A DNA stretch of 64,000 nucleotides from Membranihabitans maritimus (GCF_021729145.1 NZ_JAJSLW010000003.1:186001-250000); one strand, 5' to 3'; numbered from the stretch's first letter, positions 38,785-47,403 are shown. Notes: generated from the sequence alone by a model not told the origin. Numbers and translations are program-made.

Positions 38785-39339
38785 TCAGACATTTTCAGAT
38801 ATACGTTCCCTTACAAATCTGTTAGCAGCAATCATATGCTTTTTTACAGTCACAGTAGAAATATTAAGTTCGTCAGAAATCGCCTTATACGTCAGACCTT
38901 CAATCTTTGCGAGTTGATATACCTTTTTTTGTTGTGGGGGTAGCAATAAAATAGCTTCAGAAAGTAATTTTTCGAGTCCGATCTTATTAATATATAATTC
39001 GGTGCTATTTTCACTCCTTTGAATCCTATAGGACCATTCTTCCTGTGCCAACCTCTCCTGGGCTATTTTCTTTAATTGCCGAATAGCAAGGTTTTTACTA
39101 ATGATGGTAATATAAGCCTTAAAATTTTCAACTTTTTGAAATTTAGTACGATCAGTCCAAATTTTAGTAAAAATTTCTTGCACTAAATCACTACCTCTTC
39201 GTTTATTTTTAAAAAATCGAACAGCAGTTTTATAAATTACCGGGCTATATCGAAAATAAATTTCTTCAAAGGCAGATCTGTCATCCTTTGCAAGAAGTTC
39301 AATTAGCTCACGATCTGAAAAATCCCTTAAATCAGACAT
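38785..39339 (-). CDS. ECF RNA polymerase sigma factor controlling the SusCD locus
   Basis: 184-residue ECF sigma-70 factor of the Bacteroidota expansion family. Region 2 lies at about residues 20-90 (FRYSPVIYKTAVRFFKN, DLVQEIFTKIW) and region 4 at about 130-180 (LLPPQQKKVYQLAKIEGLTYKAISDELNISTVTVKKHM reads as a helix-turn-helix). Its position next to fecR and a STN-bearing susC makes it the expected activator of the downstream block. A near-consensus -7 element TAACTTTA lies at 39370-39363. Confidence 0.94.
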   Translation of the reverse strand: MSDLRDFSDRELIELLAKDDRSAFEEIYFRYSPVIYKTAVRFFKNKRRGSDLVQEIFTKIWTDRTKFQKVENFKAYITIISKNLAIRQLKKIAQERLAQEEWSYRIQRSENSTELYINKIGLEKLLSEAILLLPPQQKKVYQLAKIEGLTYKAISDELNISTVTVKKHMIAANRFVRERISENV

Positions 39340-39952
39340 ATCCTGAAATGATTTACAGATCTAAAGTTAATAAAAAATTAATTTTAATTCAATGAGGAAA
39401 ACTTAGAATGAATAAAAAAAGCATCTTTTGTGTGCCCGCATGATATAGTTTTACCATTGTTTTCAAGAGCAATAACTCAAAACATATTTCCGCTGTAAAC
39501 CACTAAAATACATGTAAAACATTTCTGGTCAGGTAGTAATCAAGATCTGATTATATCCTATAATTTTAATATTTTTTGAACTCTTAGAGTACGTTTAAAA
39601 TATTTAGGAACAAACCAAACATTTGTTCACCTAATTATTTTAAGGTATGTAAATAAATACTTTTTTATTTTAATTCCTACGTTAATCCTTAGGATTAGAA
39701 CTTTGGAAATGTTCAACTGAGGTCACACCGAAGTCCTTCGCCTTGCTCGGCAAGTATTTGAGTACTTTTTTTAGGTCTTGTGAAAAAACCGCTGAGATTT
39801 CACAGAGATGTGGAAACCGTAGAGGTGCACAGATAATTTATTGAATTTAGAAAACCACTTCCTTCACAAGTACTGCAATCAGCAAGGTATAGTCACTATA
39901 GAAGCATTTGGCTTTCCAGCCCAACTTCTGGAACTGCTCATCCAGTTTCTAC
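39340..39952. other. Gene-free AT-rich region with a short structured segment
   Basis: 613 bases between the LOG-family gene and the sigma factor, without an intact gene. Around 39690-39790 several small inverted repeats follow one another: TAATCC/GGATTA, CGAAG/CTTCG, CTTGC/GCAAG and AAGTA/TACTT. The segment 39781-39830, read on the minus strand, resembles the short repeated leaders with CTCTGTGAAATCTC seen in many environmental bacterial genomes. A minus-strand fragment of about 30 codons near 39950-39855 may be a gene relic, but no family is recognised. Confidence 0.35.
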
Positions 39953-40675
39953 CTAGAGTTCATAATTCGGTTCGTATTGTCCTCCTTTTTCCTCATCGTA
40001 AAACTTCGCAATTATATTAATCACTTCCGAAGTATCATCTGTAATTGGCAATAAATCCAAATCCTCTTCATTTATATTGTTTTCCATTTCAAACATGGAA
40101 GTTCGTAACCAGTCTTTAAGTCCTTGCCAGTATTCCGAACCGAATAATACGATAGGAATCTTCGAAATTTTTCCGGTCTGTGTAAGTGTCAATACTTCAA
40201 AGAGTTCATCCATAGTACCGAATCCACCTGGCAATACAACAAAAGCCTGCGCATACTTGACAAACATTACTTTTCTGACAAAGAAATACCGGTGGCTCAA
40301 ATTCTTGTCAATATCTATATACTTGTTGTGACCCGCCTCGAAGGGAAGTTCTATATTCAATCCCACAGAGGTACCTTTACCCATGTAAGCACCTTTATTG
40401 CCGGCTTCCATTATGCCGGGACCACCTCCCGTAATCACCCCAAATCCTTCCTGTACTAATTTGCGGGCAATTTCCGTAGCTGCTTCGTAATATTTATTAT
40501 CAGGCTTGGTTCGAGCTGATCCAAAAATGGAAACACAAGGCCCTATAGCATTAAGCGTTTCAAAGCCATCCACTATTTCTGCAATAACTTTAAATAAAGT
40601 CCAGGAGTTCTCACCTTTTATCGTGCGCCACTGCTTACGGGATTTCTGCAGTGGTAGTCCATTACTGTCCGTCAT
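39953..40675 (-). CDS. LOG-family protein (TIGR00730 Rossmann fold), putative nucleoside-monophosphate phosphoribohydrolase
   Basis: 240-residue cytoplasmic protein of the lysine-decarboxylase-like/LOG family. Family members release bases from nucleoside 5'-monophosphates, in plants and some bacteria forming cytokinins. The two signature motifs are intact: GGGPGIMEAGNKGA (83-96) and PGGFGTMDE (149-157), with the catalytic Arg/Glu context. It is the last gene of a minus-strand run that begins with the response regulator at 42540 and continues through the small ORFs. Confidence 0.9.
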   Translation of the reverse strand: MTDSNGLPLQKSRKQWRTIKGENSWTLFKVIAEIVDGFETLNAIGPCVSIFGSARTKPDNKYYEAATEIARKLVQEGFGVITGGGPGIMEAGNKGAYMGKGTSVGLNIELPFEAGHNKYIDIDKNLSHRYFFVRKVMFVKYAQAFVVLPGGFGTMDELFEVLTLTQTGKISKIPIVLFGSEYWQGLKDWLRTSMFEMENNINEEDLDLLPITDDTSEVINIIAKFYDEEKGGQYEPNYEL

Positions 40676-40689
40676 ACTCTACGCTTTCT

Positions 40690-40902
40690 TCAATTAAATC
40701 CATTAGTTAAACGTCTTTTGATCCATTTTATTCCCAGACATCTGACAACATAATTTACCAACATAGAGAGATTCTTATCTCCCGGCTTTTTAGATAAAAT
40801 ACTGATACTAAATATCCGTTTTACCAACTTCCTTATATCCTCTTTCTTTAAGTCGGTTACCTTAAGTCCAGGTCCCCTGTCGACATCCAATCTCCAATTC
40901 AT
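40690..40902 (-). CDS. Small basic protein of unknown function
   Basis: 70 residues, basic, no signal peptide. The C-terminal half is hydrophobic and cationic (VNYVVRCLGIKWIKRRL). I do not recognise it. Support for its reality comes from context: its ATG overlaps the TGA of the small upstream frame (ATGA), and it ends 14 bases before the LOG-family gene in the same direction. Confidence 0.45.
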   Translation of the reverse strand: MNWRLDVDRGPGLKVTDLKKEDIRKLVKRIFSISILSKKPGDKNLSMLVNYVVRCLGIKWIKRRLTNGFN

Positions 40903-41095
40903 TCTTTAAAGGTTACGAAAATGGTATCATTTCGATCAATCAATTTACCTACAAGCATTACTTCTTTATAGATTTCTTTAAGACTAATTGTATAGTTGAA
41001 AAAATCGACCTGTTTGAATACTAATTCATAAACTTCGAAAAAATCATACTCTGCAAAATTGGCTATTTTTTTTTGATTTCTTCTTTGCGTTTCAT
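40899..41095 (-). pseudogene. Small gene apparently frameshifted at an A9 tract
   Basis: From ATG 41095 the frame gives ten codons (MKRKEEIKKK) and then TAG directly after a run of nine A on the minus strand (T9 at 41066-41074 on the plus strand). With one more A the frame stays open to TGA 40899-40901, giving a 65-residue protein that continues IANFAEYDFFEVYELVF and ends DTIFVTFKE. That stop overlaps the next start as ATGA. The tidy coupling at both ends suggests a real gene whose reading depends on the homopolymer: a frameshift mutation, slippage, or a length error in the sequence. No family recognised. Confidence 0.45.
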
Positions 41096-41098
41096 TAT

Positions 41099-41266
41099 TT
41101 ACTGGCCTATGTATTGAGGAGCAATTAATTCATAGTAAATGTTACCATTGATAAGAATTTGTCTCAATCCGGTATTGACGTTCATTATCATTTCCCAATG
41201 ATTCGCATAAAAAAGTACAGGATCTAATAATTCGATCACATTTGTTGCCAGGGACTTCAAAAACAA
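41099..41266 (-). CDS. Possible 55-residue ORF between the response regulator and the small-gene pair
   Basis: Open frame of 55 codons from TTG 41266 (5 bases after the stop of the response regulator gene) to TAA 41099-41101, three bases before the next ATG. The peptide (ending ELIAPQYIGQ) has no recognisable motif and no helix-turn-helix, so it is not the missing C-terminus of the regulator. Support is spacing and strand only. Confidence 0.3.
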   Translation of the reverse strand: MFLKSLATNVIELLDPVLFYANHWEMIMNVNTGLRQILINGNIYYELIAPQYIGQ

Positions 41267-41271
41267 TTTAT

Positions 41272-42540
41272 TTACACTTCATTTTGTTTCCGGTACAAAC
41301 GATCCAGATAGTCCTTGGCTTCTTCTAAAGATGAAAATTTATTAATAAAGTCCTTTATTCCCGGCTTGCTATACACATCAGGATGGACATACTTCTCAAC
41401 AAATTCTGCTGTTACATCTTCCCTACTTAAGATTATTAGTCGTTCAACTACATTCCTTAGTTCCCTAATATTCCCCGTCCAATTGTGCTGTTGTAGCAGT
41501 TGCACAGCTTGTTTCGTAAATTTTTTAGCCGGGTATCCATTATCCGAGCATATTTTTGTAGCGAAATACTGAACGAGTTCGGGAATATCTTCCCTCCTGT
41601 CATTCAGTGATGGAACTTTTATATTAATTACCTGTAACCGATGAAAAAGATCTTCTCTGAATTGACCATTTCTTATCTCCTTTCGCAAGTCCTTGTTGGT
41701 AGCAGCCAGTACTCTTACATCTACCGCAATCATTTTGTCACCACCTACTCGCATAATCATCTTTTCCTCTAATGCCCGAAGTACTTTTGCCTGAGCTGAC
41801 AAACTCATATCCCCTACTTCATCGAGAAAAATTGTTCCTTCATTCGCTTGTTCAAATTTACCGATTCTCTGTTTGAAAGCAGAAGTAAATGAACCTTTTT
41901 CATGACCAAATAATTCACTTTCGATTAACTCTGCAGGAATTGCCGCACAGTTAACAGCTACCAAAGGTTTTTTATTCCGAGTACTTTTTTCATGGATCCA
42001 GGAAGCAACTAATTCCTTGCCAGTGCCATTGTCTCCAGTAATCAACACTCTGGCATCAGTAGGAGCTACCATTTCAATCATCTGTTTAACATGGTCCAAT
42101 GATTTGGATTTCCCAATCATAGGTTGATTTGACCAGGTGGTTACTTTACGTTGCAAATCCTTCTTTTCATGGACCAGGGAAGCTTTGTCGAGGGCATTTC
42201 GTACTGTAATCAACAATCGATTGAGGTCAGGTGGCTTTGAAATAAAATCAAAAGCCCCCTTCTTTACGGCCTCCACCGCATTATCTATATTGGCATGACC
42301 GCTAATCATTATTACCGGAAGATCTGGCTTAATTTCCTGGAGTCTTTCCAACGCTTCCATTCCATCTACATTTGGCATTTTGATATCCATCAAGACTACA
42401 TCGTATTGCTTTTTCTTTATTTTTGCCAAACAATCCATTCCGTCCTTTGCTTCATCAACCTCAAACTTTTCAAAGGACAAAATATCCTTAAGGGTCCTGC
42501 GAATTGCAGACTCATCATCAACTATCAGTACTCTAGCCAT
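41272..42540 (-). CDS. Sigma-54-type response regulator lacking a DNA-binding domain
   Basis: 422-residue NtrC-type protein. The receiver domain occupies residues 1-120, with phospho-acceptor Asp52 in VLMDIKMP, and the AAA+ domain about 138-370, with Walker A GDNGTGKE (169-176), Walker B GTIFLDE (235-241) and an arginine-finger region (FREDLFHRL). The sigma-54 contact loop, GAFTGA in classical activators, reads GSFTSA (216-221). After the C-domain (WTGNIRELRNVVERL) only about 50 residues follow, with no Fis-type helix-turn-helix. It may act without specific DNA contact or through a partner. No histidine kinase is adjacent. Confidence 0.9.
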   Translation of the reverse strand: MARVLIVDDESAIRRTLKDILSFEKFEVDEAKDGMDCLAKIKKKQYDVVLMDIKMPNVDGMEALERLQEIKPDLPVIMISGHANIDNAVEAVKKGAFDFISKPPDLNRLLITVRNALDKASLVHEKKDLQRKVTTWSNQPMIGKSKSLDHVKQMIEMVAPTDARVLITGDNGTGKELVASWIHEKSTRNKKPLVAVNCAAIPAELIESELFGHEKGSFTSAFKQRIGKFEQANEGTIFLDEVGDMSLSAQAKVLRALEEKMIMRVGGDKMIAVDVRVLAATNKDLRKEIRNGQFREDLFHRLQVINIKVPSLNDRREDIPELVQYFATKICSDNGYPAKKFTKQAVQLLQQHNWTGNIRELRNVVERLIILSREDVTAEFVEKYVHPDVYSKPGIKDFINKFSSLEEAKDYLDRLYRKQNEV

Positions 42541-42777
42541 AAGTGTAAAAATTTAAGCCAACTATATATTATGAATTTATTTAATATGTCAAATTAAACG
42601 ATTTTGGCTGTAATTTCCAAGTAATCCTATAATAATTTTGACTTGGCTGGCGGACAAATCGTGTTAAATTAAAGTATTGGATTAATCCAAGCACAATTAA
42701 CAAACTGATAATCAATGGAATACATCACTACCTAGAAGCTAAAAAATGCAAGTAGATACCCTATAAGATTTGAAGTA

Positions 42778-43971
42778 TTAGGACTTAAGTTCTTCAATAG
42801 CCATATATGCCATCAAACCAGAACTAATGTCAAAACAATCTTCGTCCACATCAAATGTTGGGGAATGCAACTGAGATTGTATTCCTTTCGATACATTTCC
42901 TACGCCCAATCGATAGAAGCAGGATTTTGCCTCTCTGGTATAGTACGCAAAATCTTCAGCAGTCATTTGAATAGGCAGTTCAACTACATTATCACCGCCT
43001 AAAAAGTCTATTGCAAGAGCTTTCAGTCGTTCCGTCGTTTCCGGATCATTAAACAGGTAGGGATACCCTTTTTTAATCTCTACTTCTACTTCAGCCCCCA
43101 AAGCTCTTGCAGTATACATGGCCGTATCCTTGATCAATTTATGGGCCTGGGCCCTCCATTTTTCATCCATGGCCCTGAAAGTACCTTCCACATAGACCTT
43201 TTCGGGTATCACATTCGTGGAACCCCCATCTGATGCAATTTTTCCGAATGTAAGGACAGTAGGTTTTGCGGGATTCGCCCTACGACTAATAATTTGTTGC
43301 ATCGCAACAAGAATATGAGAGGTTGCAAGGGTCGTATCAATACAGTCATGTGGAAGTGCTCCGTGCCCACCCTTTCCTTTTACATGTAAAAACAACTCAT
43401 CCGTAGAAGCCATATACATACCACTTTTGAAACCTACTTTACCTACTTCCAGGGGAGGATGAACATGCTGTCCCACAACTATATCCGGCTTAGGATTTTG
43501 TAGCACTCCATCTTTAATCATTAAGGAAGCACCCCCTGGTAATCTTTCTTCCGCCGGCTGAAAAATCAATTTTACCGTGCCATTGATTTCTGCTTTGTTT
43601 TCCATTAATATTTTAGCTACTCCTAAAAGAGAAGTGGTATGCACATCATGGCCACAAGCATGCATAACGCCTTTTACCTTAGAAGCATATGGCTTATTGG
43701 TTTTTTCTTCAATAGGAAGGGCATCCATATCTGCCCGCAACGCAACTGTCTTCCCAGAATCGCGGCCTTCAATATGAGCAACTATTCCGTATCCTCCTAT
43801 ATTGGATTTATATGGAATCCCCAAATCATCCAGCTTTCCAGCAACGAATTTGGAAGTTTCTTTTTCCTGAAAAGATAACTCCGGATGTTGGTGAAGATAT
43901 CTTCTAGTTGCTATCAAATCGTTTTTAATAGTTTTATTTAAAGCAGATATATTTGCACTAATATTACTCAT
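42778..43971 (-). CDS. M20-family amidohydrolase (N-acyl amino acid or indole-conjugate hydrolase type)
   Basis: 397-residue cytoplasmic metallo-amidohydrolase of the M20D group. Metal-binding and catalytic blocks are present: ALRADMDALPIEE (78-90), HACGHD (104-109), FQPAEE (about 135-140), and QHVHPPLEVGKVG. The dimerisation domain follows at about 190-300, and an AEDFAYY block lies near the C-terminus. It cleaves N-acyl or similar amides; exact substrate unknown. The gene stands alone on the minus strand. Confidence 0.92.
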   Translation of the reverse strand: MSNISANISALNKTIKNDLIATRRYLHQHPELSFQEKETSKFVAGKLDDLGIPYKSNIGGYGIVAHIEGRDSGKTVALRADMDALPIEEKTNKPYASKVKGVMHACGHDVHTTSLLGVAKILMENKAEINGTVKLIFQPAEERLPGGASLMIKDGVLQNPKPDIVVGQHVHPPLEVGKVGFKSGMYMASTDELFLHVKGKGGHGALPHDCIDTTLATSHILVAMQQIISRRANPAKPTVLTFGKIASDGGSTNVIPEKVYVEGTFRAMDEKWRAQAHKLIKDTAMYTARALGAEVEVEIKKGYPYLFNDPETTERLKALAIDFLGGDNVVELPIQMTAEDFAYYTREAKSCFYRLGVGNVSKGIQSQLHSPTFDVDEDCFDISSGLMAYMAIEELKS

Positions 43972-44062
43972 AATTCTAATTTGTATTAATTGTTTTCAAT
44001 CGTTGTTTACTTTAATTATAAATGTGACTACATTGTATTTCCCGATCAATTTCTTAATCATC

Positions 44063-45325
44063 CTAACAAGGACCATGATCCTTGCTTTTGGAAATACTTT
44101 CTTGAATCCGATATGATTGCCCCTGGCTGTCCCTTTCAACCGAAGACAAAATATAGCCTTTTCTTAGGTCTGAAAGCCAAAATATGGGGTCTTCACCCGT
44201 TTTCTTCATAATTTTTATTATTTGAGAAAAACTCAGGCTATTCGTATCCAAGATCACCGTATATCCTTTTTCATTCCAAAGAAAAGGAATAATATATCTC
44301 AAGGCAATTATGTCGGAGATTTTCTCATTTGAATCATCCACTCTTTGCAGATCCTGAAACAAGAACTGCCTCTTTAATAGATTAAGATGCTCTTCCGTAT
44401 CTGATAGTAACAGGGTTTTCCCAAATTGAGGTGATTTTTCTACAACCTTATAATTGCTTGTGTTTTTTTCAGTCACTTTATTCCAGTACCGTTTAATTCT
44501 TAGTATGGTATTTACAGCACCTAACAAAAAAGTCGATTCTAAATTCCCATAGAGTTCACCCCTGTATTTTTCAATAAAAAGTTTCATAGAAGAAAAGAAG
44601 GTATCGGTATATTCCACCAAACTCTTTTTTGTACTTTCCCCTTTAAAATGAACGGCCTTTAGTGCCCCATTATACCATATCTTATATCCCAATTTTTTAA
44701 TCCTATAACTAAGGTCTATATCTTCAGCATACATAAAAAAACGTGGATCAAATCCATTCAATGTATACAGAATATGTTTCCTTATCAACATAAATGCACC
44801 AGGCAGGACTTCAATTTCCCCTATCTCTTCGTATTCAATTTCCGGTGCATAATATCCGTTGAAAAAAGATATTTGCGGAAATCGGTCAGATAGCCCTGAA
44901 AACTTGCAAATAGAGGACCATAATGTAGGTATGGATCTCTTTGATTCTCTCAATATTCCTCCTGTCCCATCGATTAGACATACTCCCAACGCTCCTGCAT
45001 CTTCTCTTCGATTCAAAAAATCAATACTTTGAACAAGCATATCCTCCGGAATAATTGTATCGGGATTTATAAATAAAATAAATTTTCCTTGAGCTGCCTC
45101 TAATCCCTGATTACACGCTACACCAAACCCCACATTCGTTGAATTCAACATCAGTTTCACGTCCGGATAATTCATTTTCAAATACTCAACAGAACCGTCT
45201 TCCGAACAATTATCAACAACGATAATCTCACCTGACAACAATCGAACCGACCGAATCAATGAATCCAGACACAGACTCAAATAATCCCGGACATTATAAC
45301 TGACAACAATTACCGAAATATCCAT
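44063..45325 (-). CDS. Family 2 glycosyltransferase with an extra C-terminal domain
   Basis: 420 residues. The N-terminal GT-A domain (about 1-250) has SVIVVSYNVRDYL, VDNCSEDGS, NVGFGVACNQG and FINPDT as the metal-binding motif, and ...FFMYAEDIDLSYRIKKLG as the acceptor-side block typical of rhamnosyl/galactofuranosyl-type enzymes. Residues about 290-420 do not belong to the usual fold and hold a mixed alpha/beta segment (LLLSDTEEHLNLLKR, TVILDTNSLSFSQIIKIM) that I do not recognise. It starts 2 bases after recR, so the two are co-transcribed. Confidence 0.85.
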   Translation of the reverse strand: MDISVIVVSYNVRDYLSLCLDSLIRSVRLLSGEIIVVDNCSEDGSVEYLKMNYPDVKLMLNSTNVGFGVACNQGLEAAQGKFILFINPDTIIPEDMLVQSIDFLNRREDAGALGVCLIDGTGGILRESKRSIPTLWSSICKFSGLSDRFPQISFFNGYYAPEIEYEEIGEIEVLPGAFMLIRKHILYTLNGFDPRFFMYAEDIDLSYRIKKLGYKIWYNGALKAVHFKGESTKKSLVEYTDTFFSSMKLFIEKYRGELYGNLESTFLLGAVNTILRIKRYWNKVTEKNTSNYKVVEKSPQFGKTLLLSDTEEHLNLLKRQFLFQDLQRVDDSNEKISDIIALRYIIPFLWNEKGYTVILDTNSLSFSQIIKIMKKTGEDPIFWLSDLRKGYILSSVERDSQGQSYRIQESISKSKDHGPC

Positions 45326-45327
45326 AC

Positions 45328-45948
45328 TTAGCCTTCTCCATTGAAAATATTTTGAACGGGTAATCGAGAGTGTATAGCTCTTCCAAGTGTAAATTCATCA
45401 GCATATTCGAGCTCACCACCAAATGATACTCCCCTGGCAATTGCGCTAATTTTCACATTATCCCTAAACTGTCTCGATAGATAAAATAAGGTTGTATCAC
45501 CTTCGATTGTTGAACTAATGGCCATTATCAATTCATTAATTCCTTCTTCTTCGACTCGGGTCATCAAGGATGAGATATTCAATTCTTCGGGGCCAATACC
45601 ATCTATGGGAGAAATCAATCCACCTAAAATATGATATTTTCCCTGATATTGTCCCGTCTCCTCAATCGCAATTAGATCCTTAACAGATTCTACTATACAC
45701 AAAACTCCAGTATCACGTTTAGGGTCAATACATATCTCACAAATATCATTGTCAGAAAAATTGCCACAATGCTTACAAAATTTAAGATCACTTTTCACAC
45801 TTTCAAGGGCTTTTACAAAGTCTGGAATCATTTCATAACGATTATTGGCCAGATGCATTGAAAGACGTAAAGCAGATTTTTTGCCTATACCCGGTAATTT
45901 TCCTAAAACTTCAGTAAGTTTCTCTAAACTATTCGGTAATCTGTTCAT
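45328..45948 (-). CDS. recR: Recombination protein RecR
   Basis: 206-residue RecFOR-pathway protein that loads RecA at gaps. It has a helix-hairpin-helix LGKLPGIGKKSALRL (15-29), a C4 zinc finger with Cys58/61/70/73, and a Toprim domain (VLCIVESVKDLIAIEETGQYQGKYHILGG read in parts). Length is normal. It is followed after 2 bases by the glycosyltransferase gene and is divergent from the pyruvate dehydrogenase E2 gene. Confidence 0.95.
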   Translation of the reverse strand: MNRLPNSLEKLTEVLGKLPGIGKKSALRLSMHLANNRYEMIPDFVKALESVKSDLKFCKHCGNFSDNDICEICIDPKRDTGVLCIVESVKDLIAIEETGQYQGKYHILGGLISPIDGIGPEELNISSLMTRVEEEGINELIMAISSTIEGDTTLFYLSRQFRDNVKISAIARGVSFGGELEYADEFTLGRAIHSRLPVQNIFNGEG

Positions 45949-46008
45949 TTTCCAAAAATAACATTTTCTTTATGCTATTCATTGAAAAAACTTTTATAAT
46001 TGTTTACT

Positions 46009-46016
46009 TATATTTG
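46009..46016 (+). promoter_or_regulatory. Promoter -7 element upstream of the pdhC gene
   Basis: TATATTTG matches TAnnTTTG exactly and lies 38 bases before the start codon. A TTG at 45982-45984 is a possible -33 partner, though the 24-base spacing is slightly long. Confidence 0.5.
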
Positions 46017-46054
46017 TAGCTTGTATATCATAAATTGAAATAATAACAAAAAAT

Positions 46055-47314
46055 ATGGCAGAAGTAATTCGAATGCCGAGGATGAGTGACACCATGGAAG
46101 AAGGTGTCATCGTAGGATGGCTAAAACAAGAAGGAGATACGATTGAACCCGGAGATGTATTGGCAGAAGTAGAGACAGACAAAGCAACCATGGAACTGGA
46201 AAGTTATCAGGAAGGTACACTCCTGTATATCGGTGTAAAAGAAGGGCCGGTACCTGTTGACTCTGTCGTAGCTATCATCGGAGAGGAAGGCGAAGATTAC
46301 AAACCTCTACTCGAAAAAGTAGAAAATGAAGGAAAATCTTCCGAAAACGAGAAAGAAGAAAAAGAGGAAGAAAAAGAACCTACTGAGTCATCAAAAGCCC
46401 AGGAAGAATCGACTTCCCAAGAAAAACAGAATACTACTGCTGACACCTCAGGAGATGATCGCTTAAAAGCTTCTCCTCTGGCCAAGAGGATTGCCTCTGA
46501 TAAAGGTATTGACCTTCAACAAATTCAAGGATCGGGAGATGGAGGTAGAATTATTAAAAAAGACGTAGAAGCAGCTGCACAATCTGGTCAGGGGATAAAA
46601 TCCGTTACAGCACCAGCAATGGCAATTCCATCCGGAGAAGATGAGACAGTTACAGTATCCCAAATGCGCAAAGCAATAGCTCGTAGATTAGGAGAGAGTA
46701 AATATAGTGCACCGCATTTCTACCTTACGGCAGAACTGGATATGGATAAAGCTGTAGAAGCCCGAAAAATGATCAATGAGGGTGAAGAAGTCCGTATTTC
46801 TTTCAATGATATGGTAATTAAGGCCGTTGCCATTGCTCTTCGCAAACATCCCTATGTTAATGGTTCATGGAACGGCGACAAAATGACTTTGCACGGAGAC
46901 GTGAATATTGGTGTCGCTGTAGCTGTAGATGAAGGATTGCTAGTTCCTGTAGTTAACAATGCTGACTATAAATCTCTCTCTCAGATAAAAGCGGAAGTAA
47001 AGGAATTAGCAGGAAAAGCCCGCAATAAAAAACTCAAACCCGATGAAATGGAGGGCAGTACTTTTACTGTGTCCAACCTTGGCATGTTCGGAATTGACGA
47101 ATTTACAGGAATTATTAACCCACCTAATTCATGTATTTTAGCAGTAGGGGCAATTAATAAAAAACCAGTTGTCAAAGACGATCAAATTGTTGTAGGAAAT
47201 ACTATGAAAATAACATTATCCTGTGATCATAGAATAGTAGACGGTGCCGTAGGAGCTCAATTTTTACAAACGTTGAGATCTTATCTTGAAAACCCTATGA
47301 AATTACTTCTTTGA
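46055..47314 (+). CDS. pdhC: Pyruvate dehydrogenase complex E2, dihydrolipoamide acetyltransferase
   Basis: 419-residue E2 subunit that transfers the acetyl group from the lipoyl arm to CoA. It has one lipoyl domain (1-80, lipoyl Lys43 in ETDKATME), a long charged linker rich in E/K (about 85-130), a peripheral-subunit-binding domain (ASPLAKRIASDKGIDLQQIQG) and the catalytic domain (about 195-419) with DHRIVDGAVG carrying the catalytic His and Asp. Many Bacteroidota E2 proteins carry two lipoyl domains; this has one. E1 and E3 genes are not adjacent. The promoter and a strong terminator frame it as a single-gene unit. Confidence 0.92.
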   Translation: MAEVIRMPRMSDTMEEGVIVGWLKQEGDTIEPGDVLAEVETDKATMELESYQEGTLLYIGVKEGPVPVDSVVAIIGEEGEDYKPLLEKVENEGKSSENEKEEKEEEKEPTESSKAQEESTSQEKQNTTADTSGDDRLKASPLAKRIASDKGIDLQQIQGSGDGGRIIKKDVEAAAQSGQGIKSVTAPAMAIPSGEDETVTVSQMRKAIARRLGESKYSAPHFYLTAELDMDKAVEARKMINEGEEVRISFNDMVIKAVAIALRKHPYVNGSWNGDKMTLHGDVNIGVAVAVDEGLLVPVVNNADYKSLSQIKAEVKELAGKARNKKLKPDEMEGSTFTVSNLGMFGIDEFTGIINPPNSCILAVGAINKKPVVKDDQIVVGNTMKITLSCDHRIVDGAVGAQFLQTLRSYLENPMKLLL

Positions 47315-47340
47315 TCAGCCAATAGAAAATAAATTTTTAC

Positions 47341-47376
47341 AGGCTTTGTGGGATTCTATCACAAAGCCTTTTTTTA
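47341..47376 (+). terminator. Rho-independent terminator of pdhC
   Basis: AGGCTTTGTG and CACAAAGCCT form a perfect 10-base stem with a 9-base loop, followed directly by a run of seven or more T. It begins 26 bases after the pdhC stop codon. Confidence 0.9.
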
Positions 47377-47403
47377 TATAAAACTCATTCAAAACATATA
47401 AAT

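Noticed and set aside
41099-41266. The 55-codon frame as the lost DNA-binding domain of the response regulator
   Set aside because: It has no helix-turn-helix pattern and does not resemble the Fis-type end of NtrC proteins.
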